Under the pieces are notes generated by a model, which searched no databases, was not told the DNA's origin, and saw only the letters and a program-made list of their open reading frames with translations. The position numbers were made by a program, and so were the translations under genes. Of a stretch of DNA of 64,000 nt, positions 1-7,259 are shown piece by piece (positions within the stretch are counted from its first letter, which is position 1; each line of letters opens with the position of its first letter). The stretch comes from Halomonas halocynthiae DSM 14573 (GTDB lineage: Bacteria > Pseudomonadota > Gammaproteobacteria > Pseudomonadales > Halomonadaceae): positions 1 to 64,000 of the forward strand of contig NZ_AUDZ01000015.1 of the NCBI RefSeq assembly GCF_000425725.1, given 5' to 3'.

Positions 1-118
1 TCCCCGAGGCCTTGAGCCTCCTGAAGGGCCCAGCAAGACTAGCTGGTTGATAGGCCGGGTGTGGACGCACCAATAGGTGTTGAGCTAACCGGTACTAATT
101 GCCCGTGAGGCTTGACCA
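1..118 (+). rRNA. rrl: 23S ribosomal RNA, 3' end (partial)
   Basis: The window opens inside a 23S rRNA gene. The segment contains the conserved 3'-terminal text with GGTTGATAGGCCGGGTGTG and GAGCTAACCGGTACTAAT, and ends with the GTGAGGCTTGACCA that normally pairs with the 5' end of the molecule. The 5' part of the gene, and presumably the 16S gene, lie upstream of the window. The exact 3' end is estimated to within a few bases from the E. coli molecule. Confidence 0.95.
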
Positions 119-222
119 TATAACCCCAAGCCGTTTGATCACGAGACACACGGCCGGATACGCAACTACAGTGCCAACAGTGGCCTGTTGAGACGATCTC
201 ACAGCATGATTTACCCCTTTTC

Positions 223-339
223 GCCTGACGACCATAGCGTGCGTGAACCACCTGATCCCTTGCCGAACTCAGTAGTGAAACCGCTCCGCGCCGATGGTAG
301 TGTGGGGTCTCCCCATGCGAGAGTAGGTCATCGTCAGGC
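223..339 (+). rRNA. rrf: 5S ribosomal RNA
   Basis: A 117-base 5S gene about 100 bases after the 23S end. The 5' GCCTGACGACC pairs with the 3' end TCGTCAGGC, forming helix I. The conserved loop text CCGAACTCAGTAGTGAAAC and the GCGAGAGTAGG near the 3' end are present. It closes the rRNA operon and is followed directly by a strong terminator. No tRNA lies between 23S and 5S. Confidence 0.95.
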
Positions 340-351
340 ACTTATACCAAA

Positions 352-386
352 AAGCCCCGAGCGCAACGCGTTCGGGGCTTTTTTTA
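352..386 (+). terminator. Rho-independent terminator of the rRNA operon
   Basis: AAGCCCCGA and TTCGGGGCTT form a GC-rich stem around a GCGCAACGCG loop, followed by a run of seven T. It lies 12 bases after the 5S gene and before the convergent phaB stop codon. Confidence 0.9.
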
Positions 387-414
387 TGCCTGGGGTTGGT
401 GTTTACTGTCGGCG

Positions 415-1164
415 TTAGCCCATAAACTGCCCACCGTTGATATCAATATTGGCACCGGTAATAAAACCCGCATTATCTTCAGAAAGATACACCACCAGTC
501 GGCCGATTTCTTCTGGCTTACCGAAGCGCTTCATCGGGATAGTTTCACGAATTGATTCGCGGACTTTTTCTGGAATCTTCATGATCATATCTGTAGCGAT
601 GTAGCCGGGTGAAATAGTATTCACCGTGATGCCTTTACTGGCTGTTTCCTGTGCTAGTGACATAGTAAGCCCATGCATCCCCGCTTTAGCGGCTGCATAG
701 TTAGCTTGGCCAAATTGTCCTTTGCGGCCATTGATAGAGGAAATGTTGATGATACGGCCATAATTGCGATCAAGCATATCCTCAATGACGCTGCGACACG
801 TATTAAATGCCGTTGTTAGGTTGGTATCGATGACCTCGTTCCATTGCTGTTGCGACATCTTCTTTAACGTGCCGTCACGAGTAATGCCTGCACAATTGAC
901 GAGCATATCAATCTTGCCATGCTTTTCACGAATATCTTGGGCTTCAGCTAGGCAGGCATCGAAGTCAGAAAGATTGACACCTGACAGTGCAATATTACTG
1001 TAGCCATCAGCTTGCTGGGCTTCGAGCCAAGCTTTGGCTTTTTCTGGATTATGATATCCCGCAACTACAAAGTGGCCAGCATCAGCTAGAGCGCGACAAA
1101 TCGCTGTACCAATACCACCGGTACCCCCTGTTACCCAAGCCACGTAGCTTTTTGATGTTGTCAT
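415..1164 (-). CDS. phaB: Acetoacetyl-CoA reductase (PhaB-type SDR)
   Basis: A 249-residue NADPH-dependent short-chain dehydrogenase of the acetoacetyl-CoA reductase family, which makes (R)-3-hydroxybutyryl-CoA for polyhydroxyalkanoate synthesis. Seen: the cofactor motif TGGTGGIG near residue 12, the NCAGITRDG motif, the catalytic Ser in INISSINGRKGQ and the YAAAK tetrad, and the PG-x-IATDM segment typical of PhaB. The start at 1164 is preceded by AGGAGG at good distance; a longer frame to 1191 has no such site. It is a lone gene, not next to phaA or phaC, convergent with the rRNA terminator. The family also includes FabG-like ketoreductases, so the substrate is inferred from overall resemblance to PhaB. 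The roughly 150 bases between its start and the tRNA promoter should hold its own promoter, which I could not define. Confidence 0.85.
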   Translation of the reverse strand: MTTSKSYVAWVTGGTGGIGTAICRALADAGHFVVAGYHNPEKAKAWLEAQQADGYSNIALSGVNLSDFDACLAEAQDIREKHGKIDMLVNCAGITRDGTLKKMSQQQWNEVIDTNLTTAFNTCRSVIEDMLDRNYGRIINISSINGRKGQFGQANYAAAKAGMHGLTMSLAQETASKGITVNTISPGYIATDMIMKIPEKVRESIRETIPMKRFGKPEEIGRLVVYLSEDNAGFITGANIDINGGQFMG

Positions 1165-1312
1165 TAACTGCCTCCTAGTTTCTGAACACACCTGAGCGAA
1201 TTCTGCTCAGCCCTCGAGTCACACTATGTCAGAAATAAACAATGTATCAACGTAGTAGACATCAATAGTATGGACTATTTTGATCGACATACACGTTATG
1301 GCGAAAGATAGG

Positions 1313-1340
1313 TTGACGAAACTTACTAAGTCTGTATAAT
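1313..1340 (+). promoter_or_regulatory. Sigma-70 promoter of tRNA-fMet
   Basis: TTGACG and a perfect TATAAT separated by 16 bases, ending 14 bases before the mature tRNA. The tRNA-Leu gene at 49941 has the same TTGACN-N16-TATAAT layout. Confidence 0.85.
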
Positions 1341-1354
1341 ATGCCTCACATTGA

Positions 1355-1431
<77 letters not shown>

Positions 1432-1438
1432 ATTTTTT

Positions 1439-1477
1439 AGAGGCAGATCAGTAATTTACTGGTCTGCCTCTTTTTTC
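1439..1477 (+). terminator. Terminator after tRNA-fMet
   Basis: AGAGGCAGA and TCTGCCTCT form a 9-bp stem followed by six T. Confidence 0.85.
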
Positions 1478-1509
1478 TGTTGCTCGGTAATCCCTTCGAA
1501 ACACCATGC

Positions 1510-1607
1510 TGCTCAAAAGTAGAATTTTCCGTAAGCTAAACGCAGGGAGATTCTGTATGAAAAAATCACGTTTTTCTGACAGCCAAGTACTGTCCGAAAA
1601 TGGCTAG
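1510..1607 (+). pseudogene. IS3-family element left-end stub with orfA start
   Basis: An ATG at 1557 follows a GGGAG ribosome site and opens a frame reading MKKSRFSDSQVL before diverging and stopping after 16 codons. This is the typical opening of IS3-family OrfA (helix-turn-helix, usually MKKSRF-x-[DE]-x-QI). The AAAAGTAGAATTTTCC text just upstream resembles the untranslated left end of such elements. Nothing of the remaining orfA, or of orfB, is visible, so this is a remnant. The outer boundary is a guess. Confidence 0.55.
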
Positions 1608-1615
1608 GTGCTGTG

Positions 1616-1905
1616 ATGGCGGGCATGCGTAGCCTGGTCAACATGGAGCGTAATATTATGCGTGCCCAGTATGCGAAACGCGCAAAAGATATGGATCAAG
1701 TCGCGGAAAACATGCAGTTCGACAAGAAGACTACAGATAGAGCAAAAAAGCCAACAAGGACATGGGAGTGAGTGACAGTAAGACTGAAAGCGATATAGAC
1801 GAGAAAGGCAGCGTGAAGGCTGATGGCAAAAAGACTGAAACCGAGCTAGACAAAAAACCTAACGCAGCCCCCCGAACTCGCCGTGACCACAGGCGTATGC
1901 ATTGA
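1616..1905 (+). pseudogene. Small hydrophilic gene split by a -1 frame change
   Basis: From ATG 1616 a frame runs to TGA 1771 (51 residues, MAGMRSLVNMERNIMRAQ...). At 1744-1750 it passes the heptamer A-AAA-AAG, read in the zero frame as GCA AAA AAG. Stepping back one base there gives an open frame to TGA 1905, adding about 50 very polar residues rich in Lys, Asp, Glu and Thr (two KKTE/KTES-like blocks). The joined product would be about 96 residues with no membrane segment. I recognise no family. It may be a gene broken by a one-base indel in the A run, or a genuine frameshift gene; no clear stimulatory hairpin or upstream Shine-Dalgarno was seen. It lies among debris just after the IS3 stub, so its true start may have been lost. 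Confidence 0.35.
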
Positions 1906-2017
1906 ATGGCGAAAAAGATAGCAACCACGCAGAAGGAGGCAGCGAGATCAGGGTCATCCTACGGACGACGCGCTATCCCTCTCGGCACTAAAAGTACCGA
2001 GCATCTCGCGCAAGTTT

Positions 2018-2887
2018 ATGAGAAAAAAAGAGCTTATTGCCTTAGCTGGAGTGGCAGCCATGACGCTAAGCGGATGTGCAAGCGGCCCTTATCATCACCA
2101 GAGCGATAGGGCTGACTCTAAGGGCATCGATGATTTTTTCGCTGGCGAGGGGTGTGCCATCGGCCCTACGACGCGCCATGCAGCACTGGCTGAGGGTTTT
2201 CAGGAAAGCGATATTGATGCCTTGGTCAGTGCAGCAAAGCTCGATGAGCAAACCGTGGTGACCGGAGAGTGGGTTGTTCTTCCACCCGACATGTGCACGA
2301 TACGTCTTCCAAGCCCTTTAGGCGCACTGGCGCTTAGCGATCCTGAGGTCATGGCGGCCACCTCCTCGACGAGTGCTTACTATAATAGCGGGACCTATCG
2401 CAATACAGAGGACTTGGGCTGTTTTTTATCCAGCCCAAAACTACATGACAGCTTAAGGCAGTCACGCGGTTGGGATGATCATACTATTAGCATCGAATAT
2501 ACGCGGATGCTCGGTAGGGCAATTGCCCAGGGCAACGCCGCGTTTTACTCCGACTCGCCACTGCGCACTCCACCCGGCTATCAGATACTCAAGGGAAACT
2601 GTGCCAACGTGCCGGCGATGCCGGAGATCCGCGAGAGCAATGCATTTTTGCGCGATCATTTCGATGGCTTGGTTCGCGCGCTTGGTCAGTCACTGGCATG
2701 CGACTCAGATGTTAACCTCATCATGACATACAACGAAAACGTTGCTGGTACTTTACAGGAAAACACACCCTTTAATGCATGGCGAGGTCTGGAGATTATG
2801 ACTGTCGCAATGGGCGCAGGCTGGTACGAGAACATGAGTGCCACGGCCCCAGGCGCTCCGCGGCCACCACTCTGTCATTATCCGTGA
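2018..2887 (+). CDS. Cys-rich lipoprotein of unknown function
   Basis: A 289-residue protein with a lipoprotein signal: basic n-region MRKKELIA, a hydrophobic stretch, and lipobox LSGC with the lipidated Cys at about residue 19. The mature part has six further cysteines (in EGCAI, DMCTI, LGCFL, GNCAN, LACDS, PLCHY), an even number compatible with disulfides in the periplasm. Otherwise it has no repeats, coiled coils or known enzymatic motif that I can name. There is no convincing Shine-Dalgarno; an overlapping frame from 1906 to 2109 was not accepted. It sits alone in the accessory region between the split small gene and the recD remnant, with base composition closer to the chromosome than to the AT-rich module that follows. 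No function is proposed. Confidence 0.6.
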   Translation: MRKKELIALAGVAAMTLSGCASGPYHHQSDRADSKGIDDFFAGEGCAIGPTTRHAALAEGFQESDIDALVSAAKLDEQTVVTGEWVVLPPDMCTIRLPSPLGALALSDPEVMAATSSTSAYYNSGTYRNTEDLGCFLSSPKLHDSLRQSRGWDDHTISIEYTRMLGRAIAQGNAAFYSDSPLRTPPGYQILKGNCANVPAMPEIRESNAFLRDHFDGLVRALGQSLACDSDVNLIMTYNENVAGTLQENTPFNAWRGLEIMTVAMGAGWYENMSATAPGAPRPPLCHYP

Positions 2888-3169
2888 CCGAAGTAGCACT
2901 CAGAGATGCCGATAACCCCATCCGCTGGGTGCTGCCTGCACGCGGTAGAAACCGTATTCGCGATGACAGTACACAAATCCCAAGGCTCGGAATTCTTACA
3001 CACCGCCCTACTGCTACCGCCCACCATCAACCGGATCCTCACCCGCGAACTGGTCTACACCGGCATCACCCGCGCCCGCGACTGGCTCACGCTAGTGGAA
3101 GCCAAACGCGGAGTGTTGAATGAGGCGGTGGTCAGGGAGGTGATGAGGGTGAGTGGGGTTAAAATCTAA
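2885..3169 (+). pseudogene. recD: RecD (exonuclease V alpha) C-terminal remnant, frameshifted
   Basis: Only the last part of the RecBCD helicase subunit is left. The first frame reads IRWVLPAR, then one extra base near 2940 shifts the reading to VETVFAMTVHKSQGSEF, followed by LTRELVYTGITRARDWLTLV up to a stop at 3169. These are the closing helicase motifs of RecD (motif V/VI region, TVHKSQGSE and YT-x-ITRA). No upstream helicase domain and no recB or recC are nearby, so this is a displaced or truncated copy, not the working gene. It marks the left edge of the AT-rich module. Confidence 0.8.
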
Positions 3170-3279
3170 AACGTCAAACTATAAAACTAGTATATAACTA
3201 AAAAAAGAAATACAATGACAGCTTCACCAACCCCAATACTATTTACCCCAGCCAAACAGAAGCAGCTTTAAACTACCGA

Positions 3280-4545
3280 ATGAATCAATTCAGAAACCAT
3301 AATCAAAATTTAATTAGAGCCATCGAGAACATTGTAGATAGCGAAGATTCAAGCCAGCTATTTGATCTAATTGACTTAGATGGTATAGATTTAATTGCTC
3401 GTCAACTGCTAACATCTGAGGAGATGAAGAATGCTGGTAGTTTTTTCACAGGACAAGCTTTATCCAGTAGATTAGTAGCCGACATAAAAAACACTATCAC
3501 AGAAAACTCGGTAATACTTGACCCAACCTGTGGCACTGGAAACTTACTTATTGAAGCATCACGTCAACTAGCTATAAAAAAAGGGCTCAAAGATACTCTA
3601 TCAAAATGGGGAGAGCAACTATCTGGTTATGATATAAACCCATCTTTTGTCGATGCTGCAAAACTAAGAATTATTCTTGAAGCTATCAGTCGTGGTGCAA
3701 ATAAAGATTGCACCATTGATGAGGCCATGTTGTCACTTAAAAAAATATTGGCAAAAAACACATTAGAAACCACCAAAAAAGATCTTAAAAAGGTAACGCA
3801 TATATTAATGAACCCCCCTTTCTCAAACTGGCAACTAGATACTCCAGGTTACTTTACTAGTGGAAAAACGAACGCTGCAAGTGTGCTTTTGATTCATTTC
3901 ATAAGAGAGATGAGGGAAGGCTGTTATATCAACGCAATTCTTCCAGACGTTATTAGATCTGGAAGTCGTTATGTAAAAACTCGACAATTTAGCAATGATA
4001 ACATTGCTGCCGTTTGTACTGTATGGGGAAGATTCAACAAAAAAACGAATGTTGATGTATTTATTTTGGCAGGAAAAAAAACCAATAAGGAGACTGGAAT
4101 CAAATGGCAAAAAGAAAACCATGAACGCCCCGCTATTTCTTCACGTTATTTAATAAAAATAGGCCCTCTCGTTTCATATCGAGATAAAGAGGAAGGACCG
4201 TTAGCGCCTTATCTGCATCAAAAAAATTCTCCGCATGGTAAAGCTATATCCTATATCTCTGAAAAGAGAAGGTTTAAGGGAAAGTTATATACGCCACCTT
4301 TTGTGGTAGTCAAAAGAACGTCTAGCCCAAAAGATAACCCAAGAGCTTCAGCAACATTGATACTAGGAAAGAAACCTATCGCGGTTGAAAATCACATGGT
4401 AATAATCAAGCCTTTTAGTGGTTGTTTAGATGAATGCTTAAAGTTATTCCACATTCTAGATAAAGGATCCACTACCGATTTCTTAAATGAGAGAATCCGC
4501 CTTAGACACTTAACAGTCAAAGCCATTGGAGAAATTCCACTTTGA
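3280..4545 (+). CDS. N-6 adenine-type DNA methyltransferase (HsdM/N6_Mtase-like)
   Basis: A 421-residue class I SAM-dependent DNA methyltransferase. Seen: a GSFFTG segment (residues 53-58) like motif X of gamma-class enzymes, the SAM-binding motif I DPTCGTGNLL (81-90), acidic SGYDINP (115-121) and the catalytic motif IV NPPF (178-181) of N6-adenine/N4-cytosine methylases. The second half (about 200-421) has no obvious family match and may be the target recognition part. It is shorter than a type I HsdM and no hsdS or hsdR is present. It is convergent with the HEPN/DUF262 pair, 12 bases between stop codons, and shares their AT-rich composition (20 G/C in the 60 bases from 3541). No strong ribosome site was found before ATG 3280. 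Inference: it may protect host DNA from, or modify targets for, the opposing gene pair. Confidence 0.8.
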   Translation: MNQFRNHNQNLIRAIENIVDSEDSSQLFDLIDLDGIDLIARQLLTSEEMKNAGSFFTGQALSSRLVADIKNTITENSVILDPTCGTGNLLIEASRQLAIKKGLKDTLSKWGEQLSGYDINPSFVDAAKLRIILEAISRGANKDCTIDEAMLSLKKILAKNTLETTKKDLKKVTHILMNPPFSNWQLDTPGYFTSGKTNAASVLLIHFIREMREGCYINAILPDVIRSGSRYVKTRQFSNDNIAAVCTVWGRFNKKTNVDVFILAGKKTNKETGIKWQKENHERPAISSRYLIKIGPLVSYRDKEEGPLAPYLHQKNSPHGKAISYISEKRRFKGKLYTPPFVVVKRTSSPKDNPRASATLILGKKPIAVENHMVIIKPFSGCLDECLKLFHILDKGSTTDFLNERIRLRHLTVKAIGEIPL

Positions 4546-4557
4546 AGCACCTAATTA

Positions 4558-5202
4558 CTACCTAAGATACTCTTTGTTAGCAGCGGCATTTATAACAATA
4601 TTTTGAAATGTCATTATCATAGTCAGCAAGTCATCTTCAAGCTCACCGTAAATCCGCTCCAAATCATCATTACTTAGCTTTTCTCCATGTGCTATTTTAT
4701 TTCTATTATCAACCATTACCACATCAATAAAATTTTCTTTTAGCGAAAATGGTTTTGTATCTAATGCTAACTGATGCATTATGTTAAACAAAACGCCAGT
4801 TTTTAGATTAGACTCAGTATCAACAACCCTTTTCTCATTTATTTTCAACTTGTCATTATCAGCATATATAATATATTCAAATATTTCTTTCTGTGAAGGG
4901 TGTTTTTTTAGCGAAAACCCCTTTGAAAATCTATCAGCCAGGCTTGACTGTAGAAAATTTTCTTTTAAATCTCCATATTTAGGAGATATGTAATTTAAAT
5001 AACACACATAGGCTTGTGATCCGCATTTTAAATAGCCTTCCCAATGAGAATAAAGCAACGCTACAGCTGATTTATACAATATAAACTTTTCGTTTTTACT
5101 TGCTTTTCCTATCATAAACTTAATAGTTGTAAGCTCGCGTTTTCGCCACGCCAAATCTTCATCTAAGATAGACTCTAACGCATATAATGATCTAACCTTC
5201 AT
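4558..5202 (-). CDS. MAE_28990/MAE_18760-like HEPN nuclease
   Basis: A 214-residue mainly helical protein. Near its C-terminus is the motif RNKIAHGE (R167, N168, H172), the R-N-x3-H signature of HEPN ribonucleases; the N-terminal block with SHWEGYLK around residue 53 fits the MAE_28990/MAE_18760 type of HEPN-like nuclease, which is recalled from family knowledge, not searched. HEPN proteins with this motif generally dimerise and cut RNA. The chosen start at 5202 has GAGG six bases upstream and overlaps the DUF262 stop by 11 bases, implying translational coupling to the preceding gene. AT-rich like its neighbours. Inferred role: toxic effector of an antiphage module. Confidence 0.75.
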   Translation of the reverse strand: MKVRSLYALESILDEDLAWRKRELTTIKFMIGKASKNEKFILYKSAVALLYSHWEGYLKCGSQAYVCYLNYISPKYGDLKENFLQSSLADRFSKGFSLKKHPSQKEIFEYIIYADNDKLKINEKRVVDTESNLKTGVLFNIMHQLALDTKPFSLKENFIDVVMVDNRNKIAHGEKLSNDDLERIYGELEDDLLTMIMTFQNIVINAAANKEYLR

Positions 5203-6313
5203 TAAAAACCTCAACACCTAACTGATTCATTTTAACCATCCTATCAAGGGGTCTTGCACGCCGTGTTAAGGTATTAGTAAACTCTTCTTCAGCTGTAAGT
5301 TTTTTAGATTTTTCATTTACTTTTCTTATAATATCCTCCTCATTTTGACCACTCTCAAGCGCACTAGAAACACCCTTAGTTAGCGCCTCATATACAGGCA
5401 AGGAAACAGCTCCCTCACGCTTATTCTTTACGTGATTAAATTTTTTAAACGTATCCTCTCCTAGAGATTTATTAAATATAGAAAATGTTTTCTTAAAAAC
5501 CTTAGCCTCTCGATCATAATCAAAATCACTTTCTTTTTTGAACATATTATTCAACTGCTCATCTAAATACGGCCCAACATCGACATGATCGCCTCTAGTC
5601 TCAGGTGAAGAATATCTATGCACAAAGAACCTTAAAGCAAGTTCTTCACCATAACATTCCTCTTGCTGTTTTTCTGAAATTGGAATAGTAGCCTTAAAGT
5701 CTTCTGATTGCGCAATACTTTGCAACCAAGAAAAGGCTTCACTATTAATCATCAGCAACATACAGTTTCTCACCTCTTGATCTGAAAGCTTCGACCCCCC
5801 AGTATTAAGCCTCTGAAATAACTCAAATTTAGTATCGCCTTCACTTTCTTTTTTTATAATTTTGATATCTACTTTCTCTCTTTTGAATATCCGCTTTATC
5901 TCAACATGAATTTCATTATCAATATTTTCTTCATCACTCCATCTTTTACCTTCCAAAGCTGGCAGATACCTTGTCTTTTTCAGCTGCAATGGTGGAAGAA
6001 TTTCACCATCTTCTCCCCTTAATTTCCCTAAAAAAGAGAAAATAGTGGATAACCTTTGTAGTCCATCTACCACATCCCAAATACCATCATCTCTTTGAGC
6101 CACAAAGATAGAGGGCAACGGTATACCAAGTAATATTGACTCGATTAATTTACTTTTTTGCTCTTCGCTCCATCTATAAACACGTTGAAATTCTGGATGT
6201 ATGTCTAACTCACCATCTTCATATAAATTAGAAATTTCTCCAATAGACATCGGATATGCATCGGTATGGACTTGTACACGAGCGGCATCAATTTGGCTTC
6301 TCAAATCTTCCAT
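5192..6313 (-). CDS. DUF262 (GmrSD-N/ParB-like) protein
   Basis: A 373-residue DUF262 protein. Seen: the HPEFQRVYRWSEEQKSKLIES block (FQR at 42-44), the signature DGLQR (83-87; usually DGQQR) and FQRLNTGG (166-173), all typical of the ParB/Srx-fold domain found in GmrS-type and BrxU-type restriction factors, where it binds and hydrolyses nucleotides. The C-terminal 170 residues are charged and helical, without the HNH (DUF1524) nuclease domain of full GmrSD, so the HEPN partner may supply the nuclease. Start at 6313 has AGGAGTG seven bases upstream. First gene of a two-gene operon with the HEPN gene; a spaced inverted repeat lies just upstream. The 60 bases from 5461 contain only 15 G/C. Confidence 0.8.
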   Translation of the reverse strand: MEDLRSQIDAARVQVHTDAYPMSIGEISNLYEDGELDIHPEFQRVYRWSEEQKSKLIESILLGIPLPSIFVAQRDDGIWDVVDGLQRLSTIFSFLGKLRGEDGEILPPLQLKKTRYLPALEGKRWSDEENIDNEIHVEIKRIFKREKVDIKIIKKESEGDTKFELFQRLNTGGSKLSDQEVRNCMLLMINSEAFSWLQSIAQSEDFKATIPISEKQQEECYGEELALRFFVHRYSSPETRGDHVDVGPYLDEQLNNMFKKESDFDYDREAKVFKKTFSIFNKSLGEDTFKKFNHVKNKREGAVSLPVYEALTKGVSSALESGQNEEDIIRKVNEKSKKLTAEEEFTNTLTRRARPLDRMVKMNQLGVEVFNEG

Positions 6314-6348
6314 ATTCACTCCTAAAATAAAACCGTTAAAACAATGTA

Positions 6349-6394
6349 GTATCATACATTTCTAAAAACTCAGCTATTACTCAAATTATGATAC
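6349..6394. promoter_or_regulatory. Inverted repeat upstream of the DUF262-HEPN operon
   Basis: GTATCATA (6349-6356) and its exact reverse complement TATGATAC (6387-6394) flank a 30-base AT-rich spacer, 36 bases before the DUF262 start. This placement fits an operator for a dyad-binding or autoregulating protein; it could also be chance in AT-rich DNA. Confidence 0.3.
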
Positions 6395-6447
6395 GAATAT
6401 ACCATTACTAAGCACTTCGTAACATTCACAATATGATTAAACCACAT

Positions 6448-6615
6448 TCAATAACGAAACTTCCGCACGTCTTCACGTGAGAAGTAATGGCATGACGGGT
6501 AGTCGCGTTCGCGGAGTTGGATGGTGTTAATGGAGTCGGCGATTAACGTGCCATCAACATGCGCCTGCACGCGTTGGCTAATAGGGTGAAGCTCAATGCG
6601 TGGGGGATTTGGCAT
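6448..6615 (-). pseudogene. DUF427 protein, N-terminal half only
   Basis: ATG at 6615 opens a 55-residue frame: MPNPPRIELHP, then VQAHVDGTLIADS, a segment with IQLRERDYPSCHYF, and SREDV, ending in KFRY and a TGA. This matches the first half of DUF427 (usually about 90-120 residues), whose second half normally has the H-x-T-x-CP-x-KG segment. That half is absent, and the reading stops where the composition becomes AT-rich. The simplest reading is that insertion of the module at its left flank removed the 3' half, making this the right-hand scar of the event. Confidence 0.65.
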
Positions 6616-6769
6616 TAGGTTGTTCCCTGGGGCCTGGGGGCGTTGTTCGCTCTAATGCTTCGAGCCTAGCAGTTAAATTATATTAAGCCTACTTTGTATA
6701 CTGGGTTTTTAGTTGATAGTGGACACTTCTTGACTTGGGTCATTCATCACGTCCACGCTGCCGCTCGGC

Positions 6770-7165
6770 CTACTCCTCCGGTGGGGAAAGGTGGGCATCG
6801 GCCAGGGTACGTGGCGGGTACTTGCACGCGGTATCAGCCCAGCGCTTCCATACACTCTCATCGACGGAAATATTCACCGCTGGCAGCCCCTGCATGCCCT
6901 GCGCATACTGCCGGTAAAGCCGGCCGTCGCCCTTGTATCTAAGACGTGCATACTTGGCGTAGAGCCCGTTTAGAAAATCAGCAAACGAATCTTTCGGTGC
7001 CATTTTCCAAGCATCCTCTGCAGCATTGAAGGGAGTCACTTTTAGGCCTGTCTGCTGCGCTTTGGTTAACATCCTGCTCAGCGGTATGTCGGCCAGTGTG
7101 TCGCCAGTGCCAGAGCTGCCACGGTTATATTCTGGGGCGGTGATAACTTGGCCAGTATGGCTGTT
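6770..7165 (-). pseudogene. Gene tail of uncertain family (possibly DUF2235/Tle1-like)
   Basis: An open frame without a plausible beginning runs from just after a stop near 7168 to TAG at 6770 (about 131 codons). It reads HTGQVITAPEYNRGSSGTGD, then LADIPLSRMLTKAQQTGL and a segment with YARLRYKGDGRLYRQY and WADTACKYPPR. An internal ATG at 7072 would give 100 residues. The pattern of a final LADIPL-x-x-ML helix and compact polar tail reminds me of C-termini of DUF2235 alpha/beta-hydrolases (Tle1-type lipase effectors), but this is a weak recollection. No catalytic motif is within the fragment. It is G+C-rich like the chromosome, so it predates the AT-rich insertion. Confidence 0.4.
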
Positions 7166-7259
7166 TTACGCTCGTTAGAATAACGAGGCACTATTAACAC
7201 CTGAGTCGCCTAATTGGTTAAAAATTAAGCAGTGTTAATTACTCTGACAGCGGCAGCGT

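Noticed and set aside
1906-2109. 67-codon plus-strand frame overlapping the start of the lipoprotein gene
   Set aside because: No ribosome site, no recognisable family, and its second half is just the lipoprotein signal peptide in another frame.
3214-3270. 18-codon frame (MTASPTPILFTPAK...) just before the methyltransferase
   Set aside because: Too short to support; slightly like the start of a flavin enzyme of the old yellow enzyme type, but no continuation and no good ribosome site.
6712-6735. AGTGGACACTTCTTGA text resembling an IS end
   Set aside because: Only one copy, no partner inverted repeat or transposase nearby.
7193-7240. ATTAACAC ... GTGTTAAT inverted repeat downstream of the MocR gene
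   Set aside because: Lies after the gene, not in a promoter; AT-rich 8-mers of this kind recur by chance.
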